Assembly: GCA_900708905.1 (NCBI GenBank)
Contig: CAADRB010000007.1
Location: 1,291,237-1,355,236, forward strand
DNA: 64,000 nt
Direction: 5' to 3'
Origin: Hymenolepis diminuta
Taxonomy: Eukaryota > Platyhelminthes > Cestoda > Cyclophyllidea > Hymenolepididae
The notes beneath the pieces were generated by a model. That model did not search any database. It was not told where the DNA came from and worked only from the letters and a program-made list of their open reading frames with translations. This document shows, piece by piece, positions 26,142-38,100 of this stretch; the stretch's first letter is position 1; the number at the start of each line of letters is the position of its first letter. Position numbers and translations under genes: made by a program.

Positions 26142-28030
26142 CCCTGTCCTTGTTAAAACTTAAGCCATCTAGAAATCGGCCTCTTGAAGTAATTGAATTT
26201 TTCATTCCAAGTCTTCATTGGCGTCTTGATTGATTTATCTTAGTTATGGCCTTATGATTAATCTGTATCTTCTTCATAAAGGGGTCTGGTAGCTCAACTG
26301 TATGTTATTAATTAATTTTTAATGCCATGACGCATATTTCTACTACGCAAGAGTTCATAGGTTCTGATATGATCCGTCTTCTCTGCAGGATACTCTAACC
26401 GACTCTTAGATTCCCCAACCAATTGTATTGGTTGCAAATACAATCCAGCTACAACCAAATTGCAAACCAACCCAACCACAACAGTGTCGGAATAAGACAC
26501 GCTATTTATAACCGTGATGTAAATGGATTCACTTGAATGAAAGTGACTTAAAAGAAGCGACAATTAAAAGGTTGAAAATGAAAAATATTACACTTAAGAC
26601 TTATTTTGGGGGAAAATATTATTTTTTTATATGTAGCAGGTTCGATACCCGTTGGCACACATCTTGTAGCAGGAAAAATTTTCATTTTAGTTAATATTAA
26701 TCGGAGAAGGTACTGTAAATACAATCGCAGATGCTATACTATTATTTCTCCACGTATTATTAGTCTTAGAAAAAATACATTATTCCTTGGGTCGGTCGGA
26801 TGGTTCAAATCTGCCTAGTTGAAATGCCAACACTTGCTCTAATGGTGACACATTGTTTTAGGTACATGTCTGTCACTGGGTTGATGTTTAGTGGTATGAA
26901 GGACAATATAAATCCCCTAATTCTAATAGAATGTGAGTCTCTCACCACAGAAGGTCCAGGATACCGTTTCCCCATCCAGATCAAACGTATCCATGCTTCA
27001 TCACGATAAAATCATGGGTAATTACATCAAGGAAAATTTGCTGAATATCACTCTGATGCAGATGTTTCAGAAGAATAATTAATGTTAATGATGCACATGG
27101 TAATCTCGGTGCCATATGCAAATATTGCCTTTTTCATTAACCATAGATTATAACATGCAAAATATTTTTAAATCTTCGTGGCCTTCCTAGTCTTCATTGT
27201 CGTTCACCATAAAAATCGTGATGAGCGTTGACCCCCATTTGCTATGACTATTGTCTCTAGTGGCTGCCTTGGTTACAGTACCCATCTAATCTGGAAGTTA
27301 TGAGAAAGGAGATAAGAATGATGATTGACGGAGGAGACGGAGGATGAAAAAATTAATGAAGTTATATAGACCGTGAGAATGCGTATTAATGCATCCAAAA
27401 TGTTGGAAATATGCGGCAATGACTCCAATCCGATTGGTGAACATAATTATTATCCTGAATACAAGCTTTGAGCAACGTCTGCACTTGACTTACTTTTATC
27501 AACGTCTATGATTCTGCTACAGAGAAAGAGAACTTCATATTACGCGCTTTGTTTTATAATATACGCCTCATGCCATTCAAGAGGCAAAGCCTCCTTTGTT
27601 GGATTTTTTTGTTAAAAGAGCCCCCTGAGAAAGCCCTTCAAACGTCAATGCTTTGTATGCAGATGGGCATTACTAATAGATAAGAAAACGTCTTTATTAT
27701 ATCTGGAAAAATGTTCATGCACTCATGCGATTCATTCAAATGAATATTATATAATATAACAGAGCAATTTATATTAGCTCCTCAAGGCAAAATCTTCTGA
27801 GGTAAGTAAAGATAGATCCCAAAGTTGTTATATTATCATTGTCGCTGATACAGTACGGTTTTAACCCTAAAAACACATTAATATTCTCCGTTTTACAAGT
27901 CCTTGAATTCTCTCAAAAGCAAATAGAATTTACCTGTCCCTGAGTTGTCCTCATCGAACTATAAATTAATTATGTTTGGTTCACAGAAATAAAGTTCTAT
28001 TATCACAATCACAATATCTGCTTCATAGAG
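26142..28030. other. intergenic between mini-gene array and ankyrin gene
   Basis: Apart from SINE copy 2, this is anonymous sequence. It must contain the promoter of the ankyrin gene, but no clear TATA box or initiator stands out near 27900-28030. Confidence 0.45.
26795..26975 (+). repeat. tRNA-derived SINE-like repeat, copy 2
   Basis: The copy carries a B-box-like ATGGTTCAAATCTGCC near 26800-26815. The body includes a CACTGGGTTGATG block and then GAATGTGAGTCTCTCACCAC, AGAAGGTCCAGGATACCG, TTTCCCCATCC. This matches the body of the copies at 4565 and 42315. Confidence 0.55.
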
Positions 28031-30785
28031 ATGTCTGACGTTTCAATTACTGACATCGAAATTCATTCATCGGATGAGGATGAACAAGAGGCTGTTTTCA
28101 ACTCGTCCTCTTTTCAAGCATTCATTCCTCAGCTCGATAATTGGGAACGGCGAATTATCCGATCTGTTTTCGGTGACAATGTGGACAGTTTCATCAGTTC
28201 ATGTGCTGAAATCTCCATGTTTATTGAGAAAAATATCCTGGTTAACGATATACAGGTAGGCATTATTAATTAATTCCTACTTTTGATTGCTGAGACCAAA
28301 TCAATAAATAGTTTATGAATCTTTCAGTACTTGTCTTCATACAGGGCGATGAAGTTCCCAGATTTACTGAACCAAGTTAGCATTATGCACATTGTTGTGC
28401 TTCTTTCTGCACATCGAATTCTACAGTACCTTTTGGATGTATATCCTGCGTCCAAGATTTGGAGCACAACGAAAGTGAGTTTTTGGTAGTCACCCCGAAA
28501 CTTATTTGATAGGGTATTTGTCTTTTTATGAAACAATATGAATAATTATGTCTTTCTCTTCCAAATCCGGTTTGCTTTGTTCATATATTTTCTATTTTAC
28601 GTGTTCTGATCGAAAACAGAAATGACTCATAGGTGTCAAAGTTACTTAGAATGAAAGAAAAGGTCATTGTCAATAGATTATTTAACGATGATAATGTAGA
28701 ATATTAAGTATATAGTTAGTCATGAGGAAAGTAGAAATTATGCAGACCCTAAAGCCATTTTCACTTTCCTGCTAATCTGTACTTTCCTTCCATTTTTAGA
28801 CCTTATTCTCGAATCATTGGTTTTTTTATTTTATCTCAGTCTCCTCTGATACAGTGAAATAGTATTTTATAACATTTTATCTATAATCCTTTGATTTGGA
28901 CGATTTCATTTTTAAAATTTAGCAGATGTTCATTAATATTGAACAATACTATTTGGATGTCTATTGATCGTAACGTTAATCATTAGAACAACCAGATGCG
29001 AATCTGCCAGACAGTATTCGCAGAGTCGCTTTTAATAAAGAGGAATTTCTGCTAATCAACATATAATTATTTCAGCAATTGTCATATAACATGCCATTAC
29101 TTTTTGAGATAAATAGTAATTCTGAGAGGACATTTTTTTAACTAATGTTTCAGTTACTTCTTCCTTGCTCAAACTGAGTTCGTAGACATCAACTGCTAAA
29201 TGGAAAACTGGGACGATTGAGGTTTCACTCATCATTATGTCCCAATCTATCCCCCCTCCAAAACTAATTGTACGGGCGCTCTTTGTCAGATACCTTGGTT
29301 AAGTAGCCGATTAGTCAAAAGCGATGACGGAATGAGTCATATGGCGGGTCGCTGCAGTCTCCAGTTCTGATTTACGTAACACAGAGCGCTGAAAACTGAT
29401 CAAAATCGTAATGACTCGGTAACGCAGGAGTTTTCCCAAATTCTCTATTAATTCCCGTTGAAAGCAAGAAAATTGACTTAAAATCTTCATTTCAACAGGA
29501 TTTCAGTTAGACCATCACAAGTTGATAGGAATTATATTTATCCGTGAAAGCATGATCTGATACTATTATTGTTACTATTATCAGTCTTATGCATTTAATT
29601 GATTTTTCTCAATGAAGAATTAAATTCAACCTGAAAATATTAAAAGCAAAAATGCCTAAATTGTTTAAAATTATGTTTAAACACCTGCCTGGAAAAGAAA
29701 AAAGTTATCAAAAATGACAGGTGAAGGTTATTTGAAATCATAAATGTACGATAAAATCTGATTTATATCTGTTATGGTTGGTTACACGGCCTTCTAACGT
29801 GTTTTTTCAAATCAAAAATCGATCTTATTGTTGCTTGGTGATTGAGTAATTACTTTCAATATCCGTTTACACTAACGTTAAGATCGTGCACGCTCTTTAC
29901 CAGCATGGAAGGTCACTCTGTTTTCTCAATCTCTGTAAGGAAAAACGCATTGATTTGGCAAGATTAATCGTGGTTAATTAATCAATTAATCTTTATGCAC
30001 TGGATATCGTAGACAAGGATGCCCCAATTACTGAATTGATCAGTAATTCAGGTTCGAATCATAAAATTTGAATTCTGAAACGTAAACTTCAACGTAGATC
30101 CAAAAGTCAAATGGAGTAGGACCAGCTCCTACATCCTGCTAACGAGCTCTCAACATCTTTTCGATCCCTCTAGACTTAATCGTTTATTGTACTCAATTAT
30201 TGTACTCGTTTATTACTCGATCTAAGTTTCTCACAAAAAAGCGTACAAATTTTCTGCCTTGCTGTGAGTTATATGATACCTTGAATATCTCTAACAGGAA
30301 GGAGTCAATGCTATCCACACTGCAGCTGCTGTAGGGGATTATTTGGCTCTTCGGATGCTGTTGAAAAGAAAGGATGCTCCTATCAACACAAAAGATAAGG
30401 TAATTAGACGAATAGGTTTAATAGAATGATCTGTGAATATTCAATCTAACATAATTCCTTCTTCAAATTTCAAGCTAGAACGAACTGCTTTGCATTACGC
30501 CGCAGAGACCAACTTGGAATCAGTTGTCACTCTTCTGTCCTATGACAAACAATTATTGAAAAGCGTAGACACCGTGAGTCCACTTTTTTTTTAAATAAGG
30601 GCAAATTTCTGATAACTTTACTAACTGTTTTAGCGGTTTAGGATGGATTAACACCTCTTCAATTCATTCACGATGAGCAACGACCAATAATGGAACAGTT
30701 CCTAAAATTGCACACCGAACTCCTCGAGAAAAGTGGAGAAAGTGACCAGGGTTCGGGAGCTGACACTGAAAATGTATTATTGTAA
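28031..30785 (+). CDS. ankyrin-repeat protein, 238 aa
   Basis: Five exons (28031-28255, 28328-28474, 30298-30399, 30475-30573, 30642-30785), all phase 0, with introns of 72, 1823, 75 and 68 nt. Residues 1-75 form an acidic Ser/Asp/Glu-rich N-terminus (SSDEDEQE) followed by a helical region. Exon 2 (76-124) ends in a degenerate ankyrin repeat (MHIVVLLSAHRILQYLLDV). Exon 3 (125-158) and exon 4 (159-191) each encode one clear ankyrin repeat (AIHTAAAVGDYLALRMLL; TALHYAAETNLESVVTLL). Exon 5 starts a further repeat (DGLTPLQFI) and ends in a polar tail and TAA. Ankyrin repeats bind protein partners; the partner here is unknown. No membrane segment or catalytic domain is present. The one-repeat-per-exon layout and in-frame splicing make the model solid. 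An ATTAAA at 30830-30835 may be the polyadenylation signal. Confidence 0.85.
28475..30297 (+). other. intron 2 of the ankyrin gene (1823 nt)
   Basis: The intron runs from GTGAGT at 28475 to CTAACAG ending at 30297. It is AT-rich and I see no embedded gene or repeat. Confidence 0.75.
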
Positions 30786-30835
30786 TATAATATTTAGGAA
30801 CTTTATGAATTTTTAGAAATAGTCTGGTAATTAAA

Positions 30836-32142
30836 TTGAAGAAGCTAGAAACATTAACTTACTTTCACAGCAGTTAGTTTATTGTTTTTTTTAACGCACG
30901 ACAGTCTGAGCATTTTTACGAACCCTATTTCTGGGTCATAAATGTTTTATTTTTCTGCAGAACCTCAGGTTAACATAGTTCGTCCGTCTTTAGGAGAGAT
31001 TGTGTAAGATAAGAAATTGTAGTTTTTATGTCCTAGGGACGCTTGTTGAGCAGATGTTGTGTTGTGAGAACGCAACACAAACGGTAAAATGTAAACAATG
31101 TGGGAGTTGGGTGGAGTGGGAGAGAGGGAGTGGTGAAGTTTATAAGAGTTAAATCAGCATTTGAGTCAAGGCAAGGGGGAATAGGGAACGGGAAATGTGT
31201 AGGGCACATCTGATCAAAACCACAAAATTTCCACTACATAGTAGGAGTGAGAGGAAATTCACCATAGTATTCATGAATGAATTATAAAAAATTTACTGCA
31301 AGGACCAGCAGCATAGAGTATAATCGATTCTGCGGTGAATACGACATTACATTTAGCTAATATCTCGGTTAGCCATATTGTAATTAGAAGCAGATTTCAT
31401 CCCCATATTAAGAAATAAGGTCTGCACCGATTCGGACCCACGCTAAACAAACATCTGTCAACACTTAATCATCGATGATTTTCGTTACTTTGACTCATTT
31501 ATGCCTGATATACCATCCTCCAATAAGCTTATATTGCTATCTTTTCAAGGCTGTTAATTTCCGACATTTATTGGAGATCCCTTTGCTTTTCGACTCCTAC
31601 GTCTGTGTTTACCAAGCACAGAGTCAGTAAGTATAGATTTATTTTCATGCTATTTATTGTAATTATTTACTTAAATACGGTCATCTCTGGTTTTGCATTT
31701 CAATGCATTGTATTTCAGCCATTAAATGAAAGAATTTTGCCAGACGAACTTCAACTTAAGAAGCAGCATGATACTAATTATGCTGATTCAGTAGTAAGTC
31801 TAAAAATCGAGGTGTGGCAGTGATCAGATGATCTAAGTGGGGTGAGTGGCTCTTGAGGGCATGAGGGTATGACAAATTAATGAGTCCAAAAATGAGGTTA
31901 CCGGGTCAATTTTGAGGAGGATTTAAATTTAGGGGATGGTAACTTTGCCCTCAATCTCTCAACGCTGACTAGGGAGGATCTTCGATTAACAAATATAAAA
32001 TGTGGTAAGGTAGCTCAGCGATGTGGGAAATTAATCGACATATACTTTCTTACCCTATGTAAAATGAACTGTAAGAAGTAGGTTATATAAGTATAAATAG
32101 ATATATTCAACATGGAACGGTTTTATTGCCCATTAAAAGTAG
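30836..32142 (+). other. region between ankyrin and TRPM genes
   Basis: This gap should hold the TRPM promoter and possibly a 5' exon. The open frame at 31605-31823 is hydrophobic at its N-terminus but lacks donor and family support. A G-rich stretch lies at about 31100-31200. I could not place an upstream TRPM exon with confidence. Confidence 0.45.
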
Positions 32143-32148
32143 ATTTTT

Positions 32149-35100
32149 ATGGTACAAAGGTCCAACATTTGTGGGAATTGCAACATTAGAAGCAGTAACC
32201 ATGAAAGTTTCTCCACGAATGAAGAGTTCACGCGAGTTATGACCAACAGAAAGTATAACTTCATCCGCCGTCCAACTAACACTTTCGGCCAGTTTGAGAA
32301 GGCAGTCTCGCCGGTCGTTAGCCAGGTAAATTTTCCTTTACGACTAAATTCACCATCCAGTAGTGGAATGTGTTTACCCAGCTTTATTTAATTATTTTTG
32401 TATAACAGTCTTAATCTTCAGTAAAATGTACTTTGGATTTTTGTTTTAGTATGTTCGGCTGGCGGAGTGTACGACAATAAAAAAATTGGAAACACTCCTA
32501 TTTGATCTTTGGCAGATGCCAAAACCAGGTTTGGTTCTTTCCTTCTACGGGACTGATCCACTCTCTCCATCACTGCAGAAACTTCTTCAAAAGAGTCTTG
32601 GTCGTATCACTAAACAAACCAGTGAGTTTGGCCGAAAAATTCTCTCGAATGCTTTCTCTGAGATTCATGACGTTCAGAAACTAAGTACATTGCTTTTGCA
32701 CTTCCCAAACACCTCAGAAATCTGCTGTTTAGAGAATTGCGTTGATACATTTCCAGTAGGTGGCTGGCACAGATGGATTAAGTTGTACCCGTTTAACGAC
32801 TACAAGGCAATGTGGTTAGATGAGTCATTTTCAGGTGAGAGAAACTAGAGCTGATTGCCAGGGCTTATAGTTCGTCATTCAAATGACCTATTATAACTCA
32901 GGGTTTCTTTAGCTATACGTTTACTGTCTAGTCGCAAAGATGAGCAGTCACAGCGTCGTGCATAAAATACCTAGAGAGTAGCTAATTCGATTTCATACTT
33001 GTGGGCTATAAAAGTCATTCAAAGGATGTTAGAAGACCAGTAGGAGAAGGTATGGCATTCTATTTATTTAAAAACAATTAATCACGGTGATAAAATTACC
33101 ATTTTTTGACTTCTAAGGTCAAACCACCGCTTGATTAAAGCAATTCTGTTTATTCAACTGGCCTGGACTATCAATAATAAGTATTACAAACGTGTATGAA
33201 GACCACCTTCCGATGTGACAACGCATTACTCTGCATCACATTTTTCGACGTCCTAACAGAAATGAATGAGACTAATTTATAATCCCTATTCAAATCATAC
33301 ACTCAGATATGAAATTATTAGTGAATACCTCCGCCATTTTGCAGGAACGTGGATTCTCACAGATGGTCGAGAAAAGTGTGTCGGTGACGTAGTCTCGAAA
33401 GCAGTGAAGACCTATGCTGAAGCATACGGTATGAAACAACTACAAGTTATCGGTCTGGTTCCCTGGCGAAGACTTTATAACTCACAAGTTCTTCGATGCA
33501 GTGACTACATGGTAAGAAAAATAAATGTTCTGAAATATCTTAGTGAGTCGAACGCTGCCAATATTCGTAAGAGGAGAGTTCGTTTTGTACTTTCCCCTAG
33601 CATGAATTTTGTTAGATATTTCAAAATTCAATGATATCGAGTTAATAGTAGCTTCCGTTATGTTGGCAGAATGTTGTACTTCAGGATATGATCACTTTAG
33701 TTCCAACGGAGAAATTACCTGAAAATTGTTACCAGATTTTCCCTATGCATAGCAAGTTAATGAAAAACAACGAAGAACCTCAACTTGAAAAATCAGTTGA
33801 TCTGATAATTCTGGAGCTCAGATGAACTAAGATTCTCCTGATTCACTCTTAAGTGAACATACTTTCCTTTATAAACTTTCACTTCCATATGTACGGGTGT
33901 TCCTCCAAGATAAACGTTGCCGAACTTTTTAGCCCAGCCATGGTAAAAGTATAAATAAACAAAAGAGAAGTAAGCTTATAAGTGAAATTATATGTCGAAT
34001 TTTTATTTCTTTGAGGATAGCTATTGCTACTTATTTGCTTCCATTTCAGTCAGTATTAAAATACAAATCAAAATGTTGAATAATCAAAACAGATTTCAAT
34101 TCTATAACATTTTTCCTTCATTTCAGGGACAAGAACAAATGACCTTTCCCAAAAAGCCTCCGGAAAATGATACCAGAATTCAATTAGCAGAGAATCACAC
34201 TCATTACATATTCCTCGATTCAAGAGAAAGTCATAAAGACCTTCCACTTTGCAGAACACAGTTCGAAGCCTTCGTTAGTCACCTTACTGATCGAACTTAC
34301 GAGTGTAAGAGTGTTCTGATTTATTTATTTCCTCTAGTACCCGAGTCATACAATAACAAGGAGCACCATATATCTAAACATGAATATCGACTCGATCTAG
34401 GCATTCCTAAACGCCTCAATTCACCTTTTCAGGCGTTTAAAGGCTCAACAAGTAAATTTTAATTGTGCTTCCAATTGATTTAGCCAACCCTATACCGGTA
34501 TGTGGAATCCTTATTGAGGGAGATAGATCGAATTTACTTGGAATTTCGTATGCTCTACGTCAGAATATACCTTTCGTTGTTATTTCTGTAAGAAATATCT
34601 CAGCGGTATTAATTCAAATTTAGGATACAGGAGGGTTAGCCAAAGCCTTAGGAATATTTGTTAAATTTATGAAGCAACTGCTTCAAAGTGAAGTTAATGA
34701 GGCTTTTCAGCTGAGGTGGAGTAACTGCAAATCCAACTTGCGCAAGTACTTCATAGATATTTAAATTATTAATTCTTCCCTGCAGCTTAATTGAAAGAGC
34801 GAAAGGTGTGGTGGAATTGGAACCGAGTGATGAGAAATACTTGAAAGAGATTTTGGAAAGAGCCTATCTGCTAGAGTTTATCACTTCTAACTATGAAGGT
34901 TCTACGGAAATGGATGCGCGCATATTGCAATCACTTGTAAAACCAGGTAAGTTCCTTAAGTAATACGTGCACTAATTCACAATGAATCAATTTTATTATA
35001 TGCCCATTTAAAAGAGGAATAGTTTATTGTTTGACCATAAAAAGATCAATTTAAGCAATAAAATATCTATTCGTGGTCCTATCACGTGACCCACCAACCG

Positions 35101-38100
35101 AGAGCCCTCCTTTTTGCACATTATATCATTATTCGATATTGATTAGATGTGCTAGAAAGTTGACTAAGACTGTCTAAGGTCAACTTCACCTCCCATTTCG
35201 ACAGAACCTTGTTGCCTAAGCCCAGTTTCTATTTGGATATTTTGATAATAAGCTTTAACCTGCACGAAGATTGAGAAGTAAAACTCTACTTTAAAATTAC
35301 TTATTTTTTAATAGAATGAAACTGATATTTTAGATGGGACTCGGATTTTTCACGCGCTTCTGTTAAAACATTAGTAACTCCATTATAGACAATGCGACTA
35401 AGTTTTGATTGACAATTTGAACTGTTTCCGCATCAATCTGAGCTTGTAATCTAATGATATGTAATGATTACTACTTTCGCACCCGATTAAACGATTTCCA
35501 AGCTGTTTGAGTAATTTAGCAAGTTCTTGAACGTCTTAACACCTGAAGTGCTTATTGAAAGTCGTTTCAAAGTGAACAGAAAAGTCAACTTTCCATTCAA
35601 TACAAAAAATGGAAGTTTATTCTTATTCCAAATATGGTAAGATAAAATCAAATAAACAATAATTTATGGGGAGATTGGCTTAAACGTGTGATGAGAGCTG
35701 GTGGGACCTAATTTTGCACGTCAATCATGCCCCCTCACAAGCCACATAACATTCTGGCATGGTTCAATTCTGGCCTGTGTCTTGACGATTTTCTATTTGA
35801 ACATCATTCTTCCTCTGCCCTCCCCTCCCCATCCAGCTACAATTTAAAATGCACTGGATGTCTAGGCTATCTAAAACAGACTTTATTGTGTTCAATACAT
35901 TTACCTTTTTTTAATAGTGCCTAATTTCTCACGTCTGTTCAACTGTATTAATATACCAATAGTATTTCTAGTTACTTAGGCCGATTGCTTTCAATTTCAC
36001 CCAGAGAGGGCAGAAAACCTAAAATGAGATTAAACTCAAGTTATTTCAAATGGTGATTTGGTTCGTACATAGTTGGATGGTCACCACAAATATCACCACT
36101 GCAGTCTTCAACAATAAAATTATGGCCGTGAAAATGTGCTCTTTGATTGTGGTGTGTGGCAATGCTAATTTTCAAGTGGAAAAGTTTATTTTTATTTCGG
36201 GAAGAGCAATTTCCGAGGTGATTATTCATCATCCTAACACCCTGACCCTTAGTAGGGAAAAAAAATTGTAATCAGTCCTGCGGTGTTTCGATCTTCAACA
36301 TCAATAATATGAAGACAGTTTGAGGTAGATATAATTTTCTCTCTCTCTCTGGTTCTTAATCACCTGTAGCTTAGAGGACAGACAGATCATAGATGCAAAA
36401 ACTAGGCCTTCTAGCATTCCAACCATGTAGAATATACTTTCTTTACAAAATATTTCATCTTACTGTTCGTTATTCCTCATCGATACCGAATAAAATATAC
36501 TCGTCTGATTGGGTTGTTTTCTATTTTAATCACATTTATTCAACCTTTACATATTTTATCTTTTTCTGTTTTGCAGAACTTTTCGAGGGAATTGACGAAG
36601 AGGAAAGTTGGAACTTCAAGATCCGCATCGCACTTTCTCTGAACAGAACAGATATTCTTCCAGAAAATATGTTCTCTCGTGTTCAGTGGAAGGTAATTAG
36701 TGAATAGCTAGTAACTTTGTGATCTCTTGCATATTTGTTCTAGGATAAGAAAGGAATGAAAGAGTTAGTCACCAAGTGCCTCATGGAAAACAATACAGAT
36801 TTTATTCGTCTTCTTGTGGATTCAGGATTTCTGCTGCATGAATCCATCGATGAAAACTTACTAGGAAAACTCTATAAGGCGGATTTTGATAGCAATGTAC
36901 GATAATGATGCTAATATCATTTGTAACTAGTGTGCACCTACTGTTTCTGATTGTCCTCTAATTTTCCTTCGTAGGATCCAAGAGTCCAACTCTTCAAAAA
37001 CTATGTCCTCACTCTCACGAAGGTATGCTACAATCATCATTCAATTTCGAATATGCTTCTTTAAATTTTAGATTCCACAAATGTTTCGATGGTCACAAAT
37101 TGGGCAAATAATAACAAGCATTCTGGGATTCGAACCTGGTATCCATTTGACGTCATCAAAGTTAAAAGCTCGGAGGCCTACTAGTTTTGACGATCTATTG
37201 ACTATATCAGGTAGCAGATAATACCTTCATTTTATGCATTTATTAAATTTCATATTTTCATGTAATTGGTGTATTTTGAAGACAACCGAAATGAAGGTAA
37301 CGCTGGAGAAGAAAGTCTGCTTCAATTACTAATTTGGTCATTTATTTGTCGACGTTTCGATCTGTCGTATCTCATTTGGACTCTCATGAAGGATTCCATC
37401 CCTGCGGCTCTCATGTTGGCATGCTTTGCTAGGAAAATGCGCACTCAACAACAGTCCCAACGGGAGGTCGCCGAATTGGATAAGATGGCTGAGTAAGTTT
37501 CCAACTAAACAATGCTTACTCAAGGCAGAAAGAAACTGAGACGCTAAGTAATCTGTAGTAACAAAGCTAGAAAGTAAAATTGGGCGTCCAGTTAAGCTGT
37601 TGTCGAATATCTGAGCTTTTGTATGAGGAATTATTAACGTTAAGTACAGGTGCAACGGTATCATTGTATGATTTTTTCTCAGGGTCATCAGAGATCATGG
37701 ATGGTGCTCATTGTGCAGGACGAAAAATGGAGTGATAATATGTGAGAAAGTTGTGCTCAAATGTGTGTTACCGATATTTCGAAGTTATGGACGCTAATTT
37801 CAATGAATATGGTTTACTCTCAATTATGGTTCGTCAAAGTCGTGTACCAGAGGTCTTTAGCTTCCAAACGCCTGGATTACATTCTTGCATTGATTGAAAT
37901 GATCTTTAGAAAACAGTTTGAATAATATCATTTCTGACTAATTGTTTACCACTGACGTCACTTTTAATGAAGTCGACGCCATTTTTATAGCTATTTCCTC
38001 GTGAATTTCAATGGGATTCTAGTGTAGTATTGAACTTTCTTAATTCACAACTCCGACTTTCAGTTAACTATTCGGATTCACCCACAAATAGTTTGCATTG

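Noticed and set aside
26630..26665. tRNA T-arm-like GGTTCGATACC
   Set aside because: No D-arm, anticodon arm or acceptor stem could be paired around it; a pol III B-box-like match alone is not a tRNA gene.
24152..27215. Short repeated motif TCTTCATTG at 24152, 26212 and 27191 with partly similar flanks
   Set aside because: The spacing and flanks differ, and the similarity is too short and patchy to define a repeat family.
33992..34126. Upstream extension of the TRPM exon 4 open frame
   Set aside because: It lies before a strong acceptor (CTTCATTTCAG) and has no counterpart in TRPM proteins; chance open intron sequence.
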